Assembly: GCF_040183065.1 (NCBI RefSeq)
Contig: NC_091120.1
Coordinates: 194,912,272 to 194,976,271, forward strand
Reading direction: 5' to 3'
DNA length: 64,000 nucleotides
DNA from: Periplaneta americana
Taxonomy: Eukaryota; Arthropoda; Insecta; Blattodea; Blattidae
Shown piece by piece: positions 1-11,404 of this stretch. Within the stretch, counting starts at the first letter, position 1. Each line of letters starts with the position of its first letter. Below the pieces are notes generated by a model that worked only from the letters and a program-made list of their open reading frames with translations, made no database searches and was not told the origin of the DNA. The translations under genes and the position numbers were made by a program.

Positions 1-298
1 GGTTATGTTCTGTTACTATGATAATTAGCGTTAATTGTAAATAATATTCAAATAAATTCAATTTGTCATCTCGTTTTTCAATGTCGAATTCAATAATCAA
101 TGTTATACCAAGTTTAACGGGATTACACAAGGTCAATGACATTATTGTTCCTCGGAAAAAATCAATACTTTCGCGTCTGCGCACATCTCACAATTCACGA
201 CCTAGAACAAGGTCACTTCCGATCTTGGCAGATACAAATAAAGTGTATACATATGAATAATTTCAAGTTAGAAATATGGTCGAGCATAAAAAGTCGTA

Positions 299-418
299 TG
301 AAACTCGCCTATAATGGTAATTAAGAAGCTCGTATGAAAATTATGATACTCGCTTGCGCTCGTTTCATAAACATCCCTACTCGCTTCTTAATTACTATCA
401 TTATAGGCTCGTTGCATA
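299..418. repeat. Imperfect inverted repeat (foldback hairpin)
   Basis: Two arms of about 38 bp (299-337 and 381-418) are complementary. Both contain GCCTATAATG followed by TAATTAAGAAG in one orientation and the reverse complement in the other. The roughly 43-bp spacer is rich in CTCG and GAGC words. The size and symmetry fit a small palindromic MITE. No target duplication is clear, so its class cannot be named. Confidence 0.55.
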
Positions 419-1119
419 ATGTACTATTCTATCGATATGATCTGCAGAATTATTTCACTTGCACCCTGTATGTAGGTAGGTACATATGAAATGCATTCCT
501 TGTGTGTCATGGTACAGCTATAAAGTTTTTACAATCCTAACATTATACTGCAGAGACCGTATTTTACTGTCGACTTCGCCTAAAATTGCTTCTTCTGTTT
601 CTACAACTTTTATTCATTTCTCCTAGTCTCTCACCTACTCCTCATTATCTTTCTCTCCCTTTTCCTCCATCAGGATTGCCAGATTCTCTCCTCAGGAACC
701 TAGGAGCTTTACGCCAATACACATTTGAATTATTATCAATATGCAATACAAATGATTTTGTTTTATGTATTGCAACTAGTTATAGAGGGTCTAAACTTTT
801 AATTTTGTTACATTTTTACTAGATTATGAAATTTCCTTTGAATTATTGATATAGTCTGGAAAAGTAATGTAATATTAAGCGTGATCTATACAGAAAGAGG
901 CGTGTTACAGTGTTTAAATCCCATCAATAATAAATAAACGTCCAAACAGAGTAAAGAATGAAGATATTGTATAATATCTAATACATACTATAGCATTATC
1001 GTTTTTATTGCAATACAACCCGCAGAAGGCATTGACGACAACATTGGTTGGACAGGATCTTGAAAAAATGAATAAAATATTTTTAAAATGATTTTATAGA
1101 AATGAGGAAAGAATTTTAT
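419..1119. other. Unassigned AT-rich sequence
   Basis: I see no recognisable gene, repeat or element here. Open frames are short and low in complexity. Confidence 0.5.
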
Positions 1120-2437
1120 TTTTCCAATCTTTTTGACATTTCAGGACAAAAAATACTAATAGAACTACCTTCCATTTTCTTTAACAACGAAAGATTTACC
1201 TCCACCTATGAATATTTATCACTTAGAAATATATAATATTTCATGTAATGAATTAACAAATAATTATTGTAATTGCCCACATCTAACACCTTCCACACAA
1301 GTCAAATATTTAGGAATTATTACAGATCAGCATTTACGTTGAGATAAACAAATTGACTTTATGTGTACAAGTATAAGAAAGACAATTTATAAATTCACAA
1401 CTCTTCGAAATGTTATCACTAAGGAGGTATTGAGAATAATATTTTTAGCTTTAGTACAATCTTTAATACAGTATGGTATAATAAATTGAGGTGGAGTAGC
1501 ATCATCTGTACTTAATCCATTAATTTTTATTACACAAAAGTTTAATAAAAATTTGTCTAGCCAAAAATATGGATTACCCAACAAATTTAATTTATACAGA
1601 TTTTAAAGTGCCTATTAACTACTGGAAAAATGTATAAATATAGTTTACTAACTTACTACCACAGAATTAAAAATAAAACATAAATCTAATCGACATGAAT
1701 ATTGTACTCGAAGACAAAAATCTACTTTCCCATTAATTGAAGGGTTCAGAACATAGTGGGCCAAGCGCCATTTACTAAAACCGTAGAAAACAAAGGTTAA
1801 AATGAAGTTATTACCATAATTCAATAGAAACATATAGCAAGTAATATAAAGTATGCACATTAAACTATGGTATTCACTTAACTTTAACCCTTGTTTTCTC
1901 CGATTTTAATAAATGGCGCTTGGCCCACTATGGCTCTGAACCTTTCAATTGAGCCTAAATGTCATACAAGTGCAGCTCTTAAACGTGGTGCTAGTTTCGG
2001 CCCAAGATTTTATAATAAAAATTACAAACCATTTTCCAAATGTGAAATAGTTTAAATTGAACTTTTTAAAAAATAAATTTATATAATTATTCATGATATA
2101 TAATATTAACAAATGTGTGTATTTTTATACCCTTTATTTCTTTCAACTATATTCATGTTTTTATTGAATATCACTGGATTTTGTCTGATTGTCAATATAT
2201 ATTAAATGTGATTTTCTCTCTTTTTCTTTTTCTTCTTTTTTTTTGCTCTTGTGTGTTATTTATCACTTTGAATTAAGTTACTTACTGTATTTAGTAAACT
2301 ATCCTTGTAAATTTTATGTTATATTATTGGCTAAGACCACACCGTACACGAGCCTGGCTCTTACGGTAGTGGCTAGAAACATTTTCGTTTTGTAATTTTA
2401 ATTTGTACTCACTAGCTAGCTAGCTAAATAAATAAAA
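1120..2437 (+). mobile_element. Jockey-like non-LTR retrotransposon, 5'-truncated, copy 1
   Basis: This is a decayed 3' part of a non-LTR retrotransposon. It matches, in opposite orientation, the copy at 45958-47500, whose better-preserved protein reads VKYLEIIIDQHLRWDKQI and then QYGIINWGG, the region just after the reverse transcriptase active site. Here the same words survive with stop codons (for example a stop replaces W in the INWGG motif near 1488) and frameshifts near 1530. Coding homology runs from about 1120 to 2090, followed by a 3' UTR and an AAATA-rich tail ending near 2437. A 206-bp foldback element at 1741-1946 interrupts it. It is too damaged to make protein. The Jockey-like assignment rests on the style of the C-terminal motifs; CR1 or another related clade is possible. 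Confidence 0.75.
1741..1946. mobile_element. 206-bp palindromic MITE inside the Jockey-like copy
   Basis: The insertion boundaries are exact when compared with the uninterrupted copy at 45958-47500. It is flanked by AATTGA at 1735-1740 and 1947-1952. The ends are inverted repeats (AGGGTTCAGAACATAGTGGG on the left, CCCACTATGGCTCTGAACCT on the right), and complementarity continues inward for roughly 90 bp per arm, so almost the whole element folds back. It has no coding capacity. The 6-bp duplication does not by itself identify the superfamily. Confidence 0.8.
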
Positions 2438-2960
2438 TAAATATAATTCAATCCAGGACACACCATTAAAATCCAGAACAATCCTGGGATATCCAGGACG
2501 TCTGGCAACCCTGCTTCTATTTCTTATGCGGTGACTGTAGACTCAACATTATTTTCTTATACTTTTGAATGAAATGAAGCCCACATCTTTCCTTTCCAAT
2601 TAACAGTTATACGTCGCATTCTACATATTTGAAAGCAATACTTTTTGAAGTAAATCTGTATGACAGGCTATTGACAGCTGATAGGATTTCATAAATATAA
2701 TTCACAGGAGAATCGCCTGAACGTAAATCATGGCACAAGGGTAATTTAAGTGGAATATCCAAGTTTTGACACGTACATTGTTTTAATCGGACGCTGTTAA
2801 CCCTTCGAATGTTTCAGCTAACTCTTGAAATTGTAAAATATCTCCGCCATTCCTCGTGGTATACGTTACAATCACCATCAAGTCCAATTTCCGTTATACT
2901 GTTCACCGACCCTCGTCACAATTTTTCGCCGTATATTTTTATCATCGCGCTGACTGACTG

Positions 2961-2963
<3 letters not shown>
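2438..2963. other. Unassigned sequence
   Basis: No gene or element is recognised. The stretch contains the short word TCCAGGACGTCTGGCAACCC near 2492, which may be an old repeat edge, but nothing supports a boundary. Confidence 0.4.

Positions 2964-3002
<39 letters not shown>
2964..3002. repeat. (CT)n microsatellite
   Basis: This is an uninterrupted CT dinucleotide run of about 39 bp. On the minus strand it gives an artificial run of alternating Arg-Glu codons in an otherwise unsupported open frame. Confidence 0.95.
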
Positions 3003-3006
<4 letters not shown>

Positions 3007-3449
3007 GAGTAATTGTCGGCGGTGCAGCAGGGGTTACGCTGCAAGCCCGCAACAACGGCTCTGTTAAATAAGCTCTTGGACTCGTCGGATGACCCCCATC
3101 CCACAGCAAAGCCATAAGGGTGATTTGAAGAGGAGAGCAAGCAGGCTAGGGTGTCGTTACCATGGCTACCACTGTATAAATAACGCCATGTTTCTCGCTC
3201 TTTTTCTCCGGTTGAGCACGTGATACCGGGTGGTAATGGAAGACCCGACCTCCCTCCAAGGATTCGATTTTTCTTCCATTTGTCATTCCTAAGATTGAGA
3301 CGGATTAAGAATTCCGTAGCTGTACACATGTATAATCTAGTGAGGGAAACCAGGGGCGCCCCTTTATGCAAGACAGAGCGAAGGCACTTTTCTAGAAAAA
3401 TTTATTATGTGGTCTGGAACGTGTTGATGAGTTTAATAAGAGTGGTGAA
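3003..3449. other. Unassigned sequence, higher in GC
   Basis: This stretch is less AT-rich than its surroundings and open for about 150 codons on the minus strand, but that frame runs through the CT microsatellite and shows no recognisable domain. I do not call a gene. Confidence 0.4.
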
Positions 3450-5382
3450 AAACAGTACTAAGATTAATGAAGAAGATGACAAAAAGATTGTTAGGAATTT
3501 AATGAAGACGATGTTAATGAAGATGGTGATGAAAATAACGAACATCTTAGTGAAGAAAAAAATAATGGATCACTCTAAAAAGTTTAAAATAAAATTAAGG
3601 AAAAAAAAGAGTAAACACGAGATGATGTTAATGAACATGATGAATATAGTGAATGTGATGTTAAAGATGACAATGAGGAAGAGAATTAAGATAATTAGGA
3701 TGTTGATGTGAATAAAGATAACTATGAGGTATATAATGAAAACGATGTTAATGAATATTACAAATGAGGAAGATAATGAAGATGATGAACATCACATTAA
3801 TGAATGTGATAAGTTAAAGAAGCCCATATAAAAACACGAGGAAGAAAATAAAGCTGAGGAAGATAACGAAGATGATGTTAATGAAAAATACATGGAGGAA
3901 GATAGTGAAGATGTCAATAAATATTATGAGGAAGGTAATGAAGATTATGAGGAAAATAATATATATCTTAATGAAGATAATAATAATGGATCACCCTAAA
4001 AATCAAAGAATAAAAATTGATGAGGAAGGTAATGAAGATTATGAAGAAAATAATATATATCTTAATGAAGATAACAATAATGGATCACTCTAAAAATCAT
4101 AGAATGAAATTGATGAGGAAGGTAATTAAGATGATTTTAATAAATATTACAATATGGAAGATGACGATCATATTAATGAAAACAATGAAGTTAAAGAAAC
4201 GGATGTAAAAGATGAAGGAAATAATGAAGATGATTGGGAAGATAACGAAAAGGTTACAATGAGAAAGATAATAAAGATCTCAATAAAGATGATGAATATA
4301 ATGAAGATGATTTTAATGAGTATTACAATCTGGAAGATAATAAGATGATTAATGCAGATGATGAAGTTAAAGAAACCGATGTAAAACAAATAGGGAGATA
4401 ATGAAGATGACTAGGAAGATAACGGAGATAATGTTAATGAAGATAATAAATATGTCAATAAAGATGATTGTCATGAAGATGATGTTAATGAAGATTCTGA
4501 GGAAAACAATTAATATCTTAATGAAGATAAAAATAATGGATCGCTCTAAGATGTATAAAATTAAGGAAGGAAGAATAAAAACGAGAGAAAGGCAATGAAA
4601 TTGGTGTTAAAGAAGACAAGGTAAAAGAAGATGAGGGAGTTAATGAATATTATGTTAATGAGTAAGATAATGAATCAAGATAACAATGAGGAAGACAATG
4701 ATAATGATGAGGAAGATAATGATGTTAATGAAGGTGACAATTAGAAAGTGATAAGAGAGATTATGTAAATGAAGATATTAATAATGAGGAATCTAATAAA
4801 AATGTTAATGAACATTACAAGAAAAAAGTTAAAGAAAATGATGAAGAAAATGAAGATGATATTATTGAAGTTAATGAAGCCTAAGTAAAAGAAGATGAGG
4901 AAGTTAATGAATATTAATTTAATGACTACAACAATGAGAAAGATAATGAAGATTACTTCAATCAAGATGACAATGACGAAGACAACAAAAATGATACTGA
5001 AGTTGATGTGAAAGTTAATGATATGAATGAAAATAATCTGATAATAATGGAGATGGTGATGTTAATGAGATGATGTTGAGAAAATACTGATAATATTAAT
5101 GTCGCTGATGAGGAAGATGATGACGTCAATGAATATGACGATGAAGAGATAAATGATCATGTTAATGAAGCTGATGAAAACAGTAAAGATGATGATAATG
5201 TTAGTGAGGAAGATAAAATGATATCAATGAAGATGTTGAGGAGATAATGTTGATATTAATGAAGATGATGATAAGGGAGTTATTGAAGATAGACTTAGAC
5301 AACATGATAATGGGAAAAATAATGACAATTATGATAATAAAACTGATATTGATGAAGATTATGAAGATGATATCTATATCTA
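3450..5382. repeat. Purine-rich (GATGA/AATGAAGAT) low-complexity tract
   Basis: About 1.9 kb of plus strand is built from degenerate words such as AATGAAGATGATG, GAGGAAGATAATG and AATATATATCTTAATGAAG. A longer repeat of about 85 bp is visible twice (about 3944-4028 and 4029-4115), with partial forms near 3560 and 4490; each carries AATAATGGATCACTCT. Frames in this strand read Asp/Glu/Asn/Lys-rich or Met/Lys/Ile-rich peptides broken by stops. The tract resumes after the Helitron at 6372, so the two parts were once continuous. Decay of an acidic-repeat coding exon is possible, but simple-repeat expansion is the more economical reading. Confidence 0.85.
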
Positions 5383-5500
5383 TACTAATAATAAATCTGT
5401 AGCCGAAATTTTTCTGGTAATTTTCGATTTTCCAGAAATAATTGGTCCTAACATATACAATTAATCACCCTGAAACCGAAAATCACTTTTTTGAAATTTT

Positions 5501-5504
<4 letters not shown>

Positions 5505-5549
<45 letters not shown>

Positions 5550-5550
5550 G
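5505..5550. repeat. (GTCT)n microsatellite inside the Helitron-like element
   Basis: About eleven GTCT/TCTG units occur here. The sister copy at 23779 has only a few, interrupted by GTAT, so the array expanded or contracted after the copies separated. Confidence 0.9.
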
Positions 5551-6139
5551 GATGTTTGTTACCTTTTCACGCGATAATGGCTGAACCGATTTATATGAAA
5601 ATTGGAATATAGATTAAGTTCGCTGTAACTTAGATTTTAGGCTATATGACATTCAAAATACGTTATTTAAATGGGGGTTATAAGGGGGCTTGAATTAAAT
5701 AAATCAAAATATCTCGCTTATTATTGATTTTTGTGAAATATGTTACATAACAAAAGTTTCTTTAAAAATGATTTCCGATAAGTTTTATTCCTTGCAAAAT
5801 TTTGACAGGACTGATATTTAATGAGATAAATGAGTTTTCAAATTAAAATACAATGCCTTCTAAGGCGGTGTAATGAAATTATAACAAATGACTACGTCTA
5901 TAAGGGGCCTTGGACAACAACAATCGAAAGCTATGAAACATAACGTACAAGAGAATGTTTCTGTGTTTGTATGAAGTAATATCGGAAGCTAAATTAACCG
6001 ATTTGTATAATTAATTATTATTTCACCATTGGAAAATGTAGTTCCTCTAGATGGACATAATGCTATAATGTTATTACAGTAACTTCTGAGTTCTCTCTGG
6101 ATCAAAATGATCGCATTTTAATTATTTAAATACAATTTA

Positions 6140-6228
6140 GATTAGATTAGATTAGATTAGATTTATTTATTTAACCTGGTAGAGATAAGGCCGTCAGGCC
6201 TTCTCTGCCCCTCTACCAGGGGCCCCTC
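6140..6228 (-). mobile_element. 89-bp retrotransposon 3' end with hairpin
   Basis: It is flanked by the 9-bp duplication TACAATTTA (6131-6139 and 6229-6237), and the sister Helitron lacks it. Read on the minus strand it is a short hairpin region (GAAGGCCTGACGGCCTT) followed by an ACCAGG word and a tail of AAATA and (TAATC)n. The same hairpin appears at 31728-31790, 35422-35500 and 36296-36900, so this is the extreme 3' end of that non-LTR family. Confidence 0.8.
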
Positions 6229-6371
6229 TACAATTTAAATTAAGTAACATATTAAACGATTTATCCTTCTATCAAACACGAATGTTCCCTGGATCAAACG
6301 TCGTATTTTAATGATGTAATTACTTTATAATTATTTCTAACAGGTACAGCGGAGCGCACGGGTACGGCTAG

Positions 6372-6520
6372 TTAATAAATATGTTAATAAAGCTAATGAA
6401 GGTAATGTTAATGAAGATGATGATGTTGATAATGAAATGGTATCTCTGGATACGTTGATGGTTATTGTGGTAATCGAATGATGGTGGTGACAATGGTGAA
6501 GTTGATGATAATTATGACGA
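6372..6520. repeat. Resumed purine-rich tract downstream of the Helitron
   Basis: GCTAATGAAGGTAATGTTAA and GATGATGATGTTGATAATG continue the low-complexity sequence interrupted at 5382. Confidence 0.75.
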
Positions 6521-7435
6521 TGGAAATAAATATTGTGATTTACTGTAGAATGAGAATGATTACCCCGGACAGAGAAGATATTCAACTGATGTACGGTCGA
6601 TCTCTACTAGCTTGAACCGCGGGCAATAAATTGTAATTATTGTTAGTATTGAACTCAGAAGTGGGCGGAGCCTAAAACACCGCATACTGTACATAGCCTG
6701 TAATTCGTGAACGATACAATAATTATAATTAACAAAAGAACCCCTCCGTATCACTCAGTGTCATATTCACAGGGGAGACCTTTTTTCTATTAATGCTGAT
6801 GGCTAAATGGCCTTATGCACATCGCCCACTGTGATGTGGTCCCAATGCGGACTTGACCGTTCGGAATTTAACATTGTACGAATTCCATTAAATTGTCAAC
6901 TTGGAGGGAGGGGGAAGGGATGTGAATATTTACATTTTGAATTCAGTTCACCTCTCGGTCTCTTCAACCTATTGTATATTCTGTGTATTGAAATGAGTTG
7001 CTTAGCAACGCAACGCTGGGACATTGTGCAAACGAGGTCAGTGGTAATACGATACCATCAACAGAACCGTATCTGCATATTGTGTCGTAACACGTTTTTA
7101 AATACGCAGTGTCAATTAACGAGATATAGCTGGAGGCTCACTGAAACCGAAATATCCCGACACGGCACTTTTTTTTATCATCGGGAATATCGAAAGAGTA
7201 CAGTGCTTTTTTCATTCAACGCAAAATGTTGCCAAGTATTCGGTTGTAACAGCACCAGCTCTGAGTAAGGATTTCGCCTGACACTACAGCCAAGATTTGT
7301 ACACTTCGGTGAAATTCATGAGGATATGAGAAACAAATCTTACCACAAAGTTTCACGACCATAACAAACATCACCACTACAATTACCATCAACACAACTG
7401 CTTCATTCTTGTACCCAACATAAATTAATTCCTAC
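6521..7435. other. Unassigned sequence
   Basis: The longest frame (6807-7268, plus, 153 codons) shows no domain, no signal peptide, no splice context and no repeat relationship that I can see. I leave it uncalled. Confidence 0.4.
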
Positions 7436-9178
7436 TCTTGTTCTTATTTCTTCCTCAATCCGTCCCTTTTTCATCGTTAGTATATATTCTTTCTTTTCCA
7501 GTCTGTCTTGATTTCTTCCTACATCTGTATTTACTTCTTCGTCAGTCTGTCTTCATTTCTTTCTCAGTCTGTCTTTATTTCATCAGCCTCTCTTTACTTC
7601 TTTCTCACTCTGTCTTTATTTCTTCCTAAGTCTGTCTCATTTCTTCATCAGCCTCGCTTTACTTCTTTCTCAGTCTGTCTCCATTTCTTCTTCAGTCTGT
7701 CTTTATTTCATCAGCTTCTCTTTACTTCTTTCTCAGTCTGTCTCCATTTCTTCTTCAGTCTGTCTTTATTTCTTCATCAGCTTGTCTTTACTTCTTTTTC
7801 AGTCTGTCTCCATTTCTTCTTCAGTCTGTCTTTATTTCTTCATCAGCTTCTCTTTACTTCTTTCTCAGTTTGTCTCCATTTCTTCCTCAGTCTGTCTTTA
7901 TTTCTTCATTAGCATCTCTTTACATCTTCCGCAATCTGTCTTTATTTCTTCATCAGCCTCTGTTTACATCTTCCTCTCTCTGTCTCCATTTCTTCTTCAG
8001 TCTATCTCTATTTCATCCTCAGTCTCTGTCTTTATTTCTTCCTATGTCTGTCTTTAATTCTTCACCAGCCTCTCTTTACATCTTCTTCAGTCTGTCTTTA
8101 TTTCTTCATCAGCCTCTCTTTACATCTTCCTCACTCTGTCTCCACTTCTTTCTCACTCTATCTTTATTTCATCCTTAGTCTCTGTTTTTATTTCTTCCTA
8201 AGTCTGTCTTTATTTCTTCATCATCATCCCTTTACATCGTCTTCAGTCTGTCTTTATTTCTTCAACAGCCTCTTTTTTCATCTTCCTCACTCTGTCTTCA
8301 TTTCTTCCTCACTCTATCTTTATTTAATCCTCAATCTCTGTCTTTATTTCTTCCTAAGTCTGTCTTTATTTCATCGCCTCTCTTTACTTCTTCCTCAGTC
8401 TGTCTTTATTTCTTCATCAGGTTCTCTTTACTTCTTTCTCAGTCTGTCTCCACTTTTTCTTCAGTCTGTCTTTATTTCTTCATCAGCTTCCCTTTACTTC
8501 TTCTTCAGTCTGTCTCCGTTCCTTCTTCAGTCTGTCTTTATTTCTTCATCAGCTTCTCTTTACTTCTTTCTCAGTGTGTCTCCATTTCTTCTTCAGTCTG
8601 TCTTTATTTCTTCATCAGCTTCTCTTTACTTCTTTCTCAGTGTGTCTCCATTTCTTCTTCAGTCTGTCTTTATTTCTTCATCAGCCTCTCTTTACTTCTT
8701 CCTCACCCTGTCTCCATTTCTTCTTCAGTCTGTCTTTATTTCTTCATCAACCTCTCTTTACTTCTTCCTCACCCTGTCTCCATTTCTTCCTCAGTCTGTC
8801 TTCATTTCTTCCTCAGTCTGTCTTCATTTCTTCCTCAGTCGTCTCCATTTCTTACTCGGTATCTTTACTTCTTCCTCAGTCTATATTTATTTCTTACTCA
8901 GTCTGTCTTTATTTCTTCATCAGTATATATTTATTTTCTTCATTAATCTCCCTTTATTTCTTCCCCAGTCTGTTTTTCTTTCCTAGTCTGCCTTTATTTC
9001 TTCCCCAGTTTATATTAAATATTTCTTCCTCAATCTGCCTTTATTTCTTCCCCAGTCTGCCTTCATTTCTTTTTCAGTCTGTGTTTATGTTTTCTTCAAT
9101 CTGTCTTCATTTCTTTCTCAGTCTATATTTATTTCTTCCTCATTCTCTCATTATTTCTTTCACAGTCTGTCTTTATAA
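7436..9178. repeat. Pyrimidine-rich 22-bp minisatellite with 66-bp higher-order units
   Basis: About 1.7 kb of plus strand is made of 22-bp monomers related to CAGTCTGTCTTTATTTCTTC. In the better-ordered parts three monomer types alternate (…CTCCATTTCTT, …TTTATTTCTT, …TTTACTTCTT) to give a 66-bp repeat: CAG-CTCC landmarks fall at 7734, 7800 and 7866, and again at 8572 and 8638, each 66 apart. Because 66 is divisible by three, long stop-free frames arise that read Ser/Phe/Leu repeats. These are by-products of the repeat, not proteins. Confidence 0.9.
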
Positions 9179-9963
9179 ATATGTCTACCTCAGTATGTCA
9201 AGGATTAGGACTGACTTATCAAATTGCATGTGAATATCTGAATAAAATATCACAGGATCCTTGTTTATAAATATCAGTCAAAGTTTCTAAGCTAAAAATA
9301 CATCGAAGTGCGTTAATACCACTCTATTTAAACATGTGTACAACCCCAATAAACCCCAGATAACTTATCTGATGTCGCTGCAGTCACGCCATGCTGTATG
9401 CCAGTTTAATAGCCACAGTGTTACACGTTTTCTAGTACTGATTGCAGATAAAGTGGAGAGTCTAGAAACTCCCGTCTTGCGTCCCCTTGTCATGGCCCTG
9501 GAGGTACACTTACTATCAAACAACAATTCTTCCGGACATTGTCTTCTGGTGGACGCACATATCTTTGTGGGACATATCCGCTCTACCTGCCACGTCTACC
9601 TTGCAACTTGGACACAAGTAAAAACAAACCGTCTTGCTGCTATCAGAGAAATGGGGAGCCATGTCTAGTACATGAAATATTCACTAAAATTAATGAACGG
9701 ACTGTTATGGCGAGCGTTCTCTGGTATACTGACAACGACATGCAACATTTGAAGAGAAAGATTACGACAATAGTTATTGTATTGTTTAAATTTACATTAA
9801 GCTTAATTCATTTTAATAATTTATTGTACTTACAATACATAGTCAGTAGCTTTTCCAAATCTCCGAGACACAATTTGCACTTTCTATTAGCACAAGCTTG
9901 TAGGCACGTCTATTGACGTCAGGGGTGCATGCTTTAATTTTGAAATCGTTTGTACTGAAAGTA
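9179..9963. other. Unassigned sequence
   Basis: Two overlapping open frames of 110-125 codons lie here (9336-9668 and 9539-9916), with no recognisable domain. No gene is called. Confidence 0.4.
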
Positions 9964-10850
9964 ATAAGGTAGGTGTCCCTGATATGGCCATGCTAAGGTT
10001 TGAGAATTTTTCTAGCCGCCATTTTGAAAAAAAATGTAAACCACTTTTTTCTTACTCGTTCTCAGTCTAATGGACTTTCTTAAAACAATTTCCTTTCCCC
10101 ATAAAAATAGCTTTAATTGTCCAAAAAGTCCCAAATTCCAAAAGTCTACCTAGTGGCCATATCAGGAACATGTGCACATGATATGGCCACCCTTGTTCCA
10201 TGTTCTACAAATCGTGATTGTTTTCAGTTTGATAGCGCAGTTGTGTTAAAATTAAATAATTTTGGTGTAAAATGAATAAAAATGACACTTAATAATCTTT
10301 TTTATAATTCAAAAGTGTAGTCAAAACAGGATCTTCCATAAAAAATTAAGTTGTTTTTCTTAAAATACAAAATTTTTGCGTAATTTCTGCTATAAGGCAT
10401 GTAAATTTGTCAGGTGAAAAAATAAAAGTGAAATGAACTTGATATGGCCATGGTGCATTTGATATGGCCATATCAGGAGCAGGTAAGCTTTCACGAAAAT
10501 CGTTTGATTATGAATAACTCGTAAAAGATACGCCATCAACGACAACACCAATCAACAAAACATTAAAAGCTGAATGGAGTACGATGGTTTTCATGAAACA
10601 AGTCTTCGAAAAACACGGATAAAACAAAGGAGACTTACCAGAGAAAAATAAGAAGAGGTCACATGAAAACCGCAAAACAGGCAACTGACGCCATATTGCT
10701 CAACCTGACTGGATGGAAAACGATCAAGTGACATACCAGGATGCCCTTTTACTGGATGCTGCTGCAATTTAGCGGATTTTTTGGTTAACTAACTCACAAT
10801 AGGGGGTGGCCATATCAGGAACATGGCCATAACAGGAGCACCCACCTTAT
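9964..10850. mobile_element. TIR DNA element with repeated GATATGGCCA motifs
   Basis: The 29-bp terminal inverted repeats at 9964-9992 and 10822-10850 match at 25 of 29 positions (left ATAAGGTAGGTGTCCCTGAT, right ends CACCCACCTTAT). Inside are further copies of GATATGGCCA or its reverse complement near 10150, 10180, 10441, 10459 (a palindromic double copy) and 10806. There is no transposase coding. Repeated subterminal motifs of this kind are typical transposase-binding sites, so a non-autonomous element is the best reading. A target duplication is not clear; at most a dinucleotide is possible. Confidence 0.65.
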
Positions 10851-11404
10851 TTTTCACTTTCTTTGCACATTTCTCCGAAAGAAAAAAATATATTCGCTGC
10901 TGCACTGTTGAGTTCGGAAAATCCAGCATTCTTCTGGAAAACTTTTTTTAGTTTTTCGCGTACCTTTTTTCCGAATTAGTTCGGATGCTATGCCAAGTTA
11001 CTTCCTATCATGAACTAAAAGATAAAGTTGTTAATAATTTATTTGTTGCTCTTCCTCTTGTAAAATAATCACGCAGATATTTAATTAATTGTATATTTCA
11101 TTATGTAAATGCTTTGCGGTTGCGAAAATAATTATGTAAATTTGATATTATTTTTACAGGTGATTATTAGCTATTTTAATATTCTGAACAGTGTTTTACA
11201 AAGTATAATGTATGTATATTAAGCAAGAAAAGATTTGTTCATTTAGCTTTTATAGTAGGGGCAATATAAAAAAAAGAATTTCACTAAATTTTTGCATGGC
11301 AATGGTGTACCTCCCCCCTTAGTGTGACTGTATTTCTTCAGCAACAATATAGAATTTTACCTAAAATCTTATATACAATTACATTTTTCCGAATTACTAT
11401 TGTC
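10851..11404. other. Unassigned AT-rich sequence
   Basis: No gene or repeat is recognised before the satellite domain starts. Confidence 0.45.

Larger units (their letters stand above)
5383..6371 (+). mobile_element. Helitron-like non-autonomous element, copy 1
   Basis: It starts TACTAATAATAAATCTGTAG and ends with a GC-rich stretch GCGGAGCGCACGGGTACGG followed by CTAG, then T. The interior carries a (GTCT)n block at 5505-5550 and the phrase ATGGCTGAACCGATTTATAT. This arrangement (GTCT microsatellite, 'gctgaaccgattt' text, CTRR end, no TIRs) matches non-autonomous Helitron-like elements known in insects. A second copy at 23779-24652 shares both ends, which fixes the boundaries. It sits inside the purine-rich tract and carries an 89-bp retroelement end at 6140-6228. 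No Rep/helicase coding is present. Confidence 0.75.

Noticed and set aside
2916..3371. 151-codon minus-strand open frame with an Arg-Glu run
   Set aside because: The run is only the CT microsatellite read in frame. The rest has no domain, conserved motif or splice context.
6807..7268. 153-codon plus-strand open frame
   Set aside because: It has a Cys-rich patch but no recognisable domain or repeat relationship, and its length is within chance for this window.
7508..9233. Long frames reading Ser/Phe/Leu repeats
   Set aside because: They follow from a 22/66-bp pyrimidine minisatellite; other frames of the same array are open as well.
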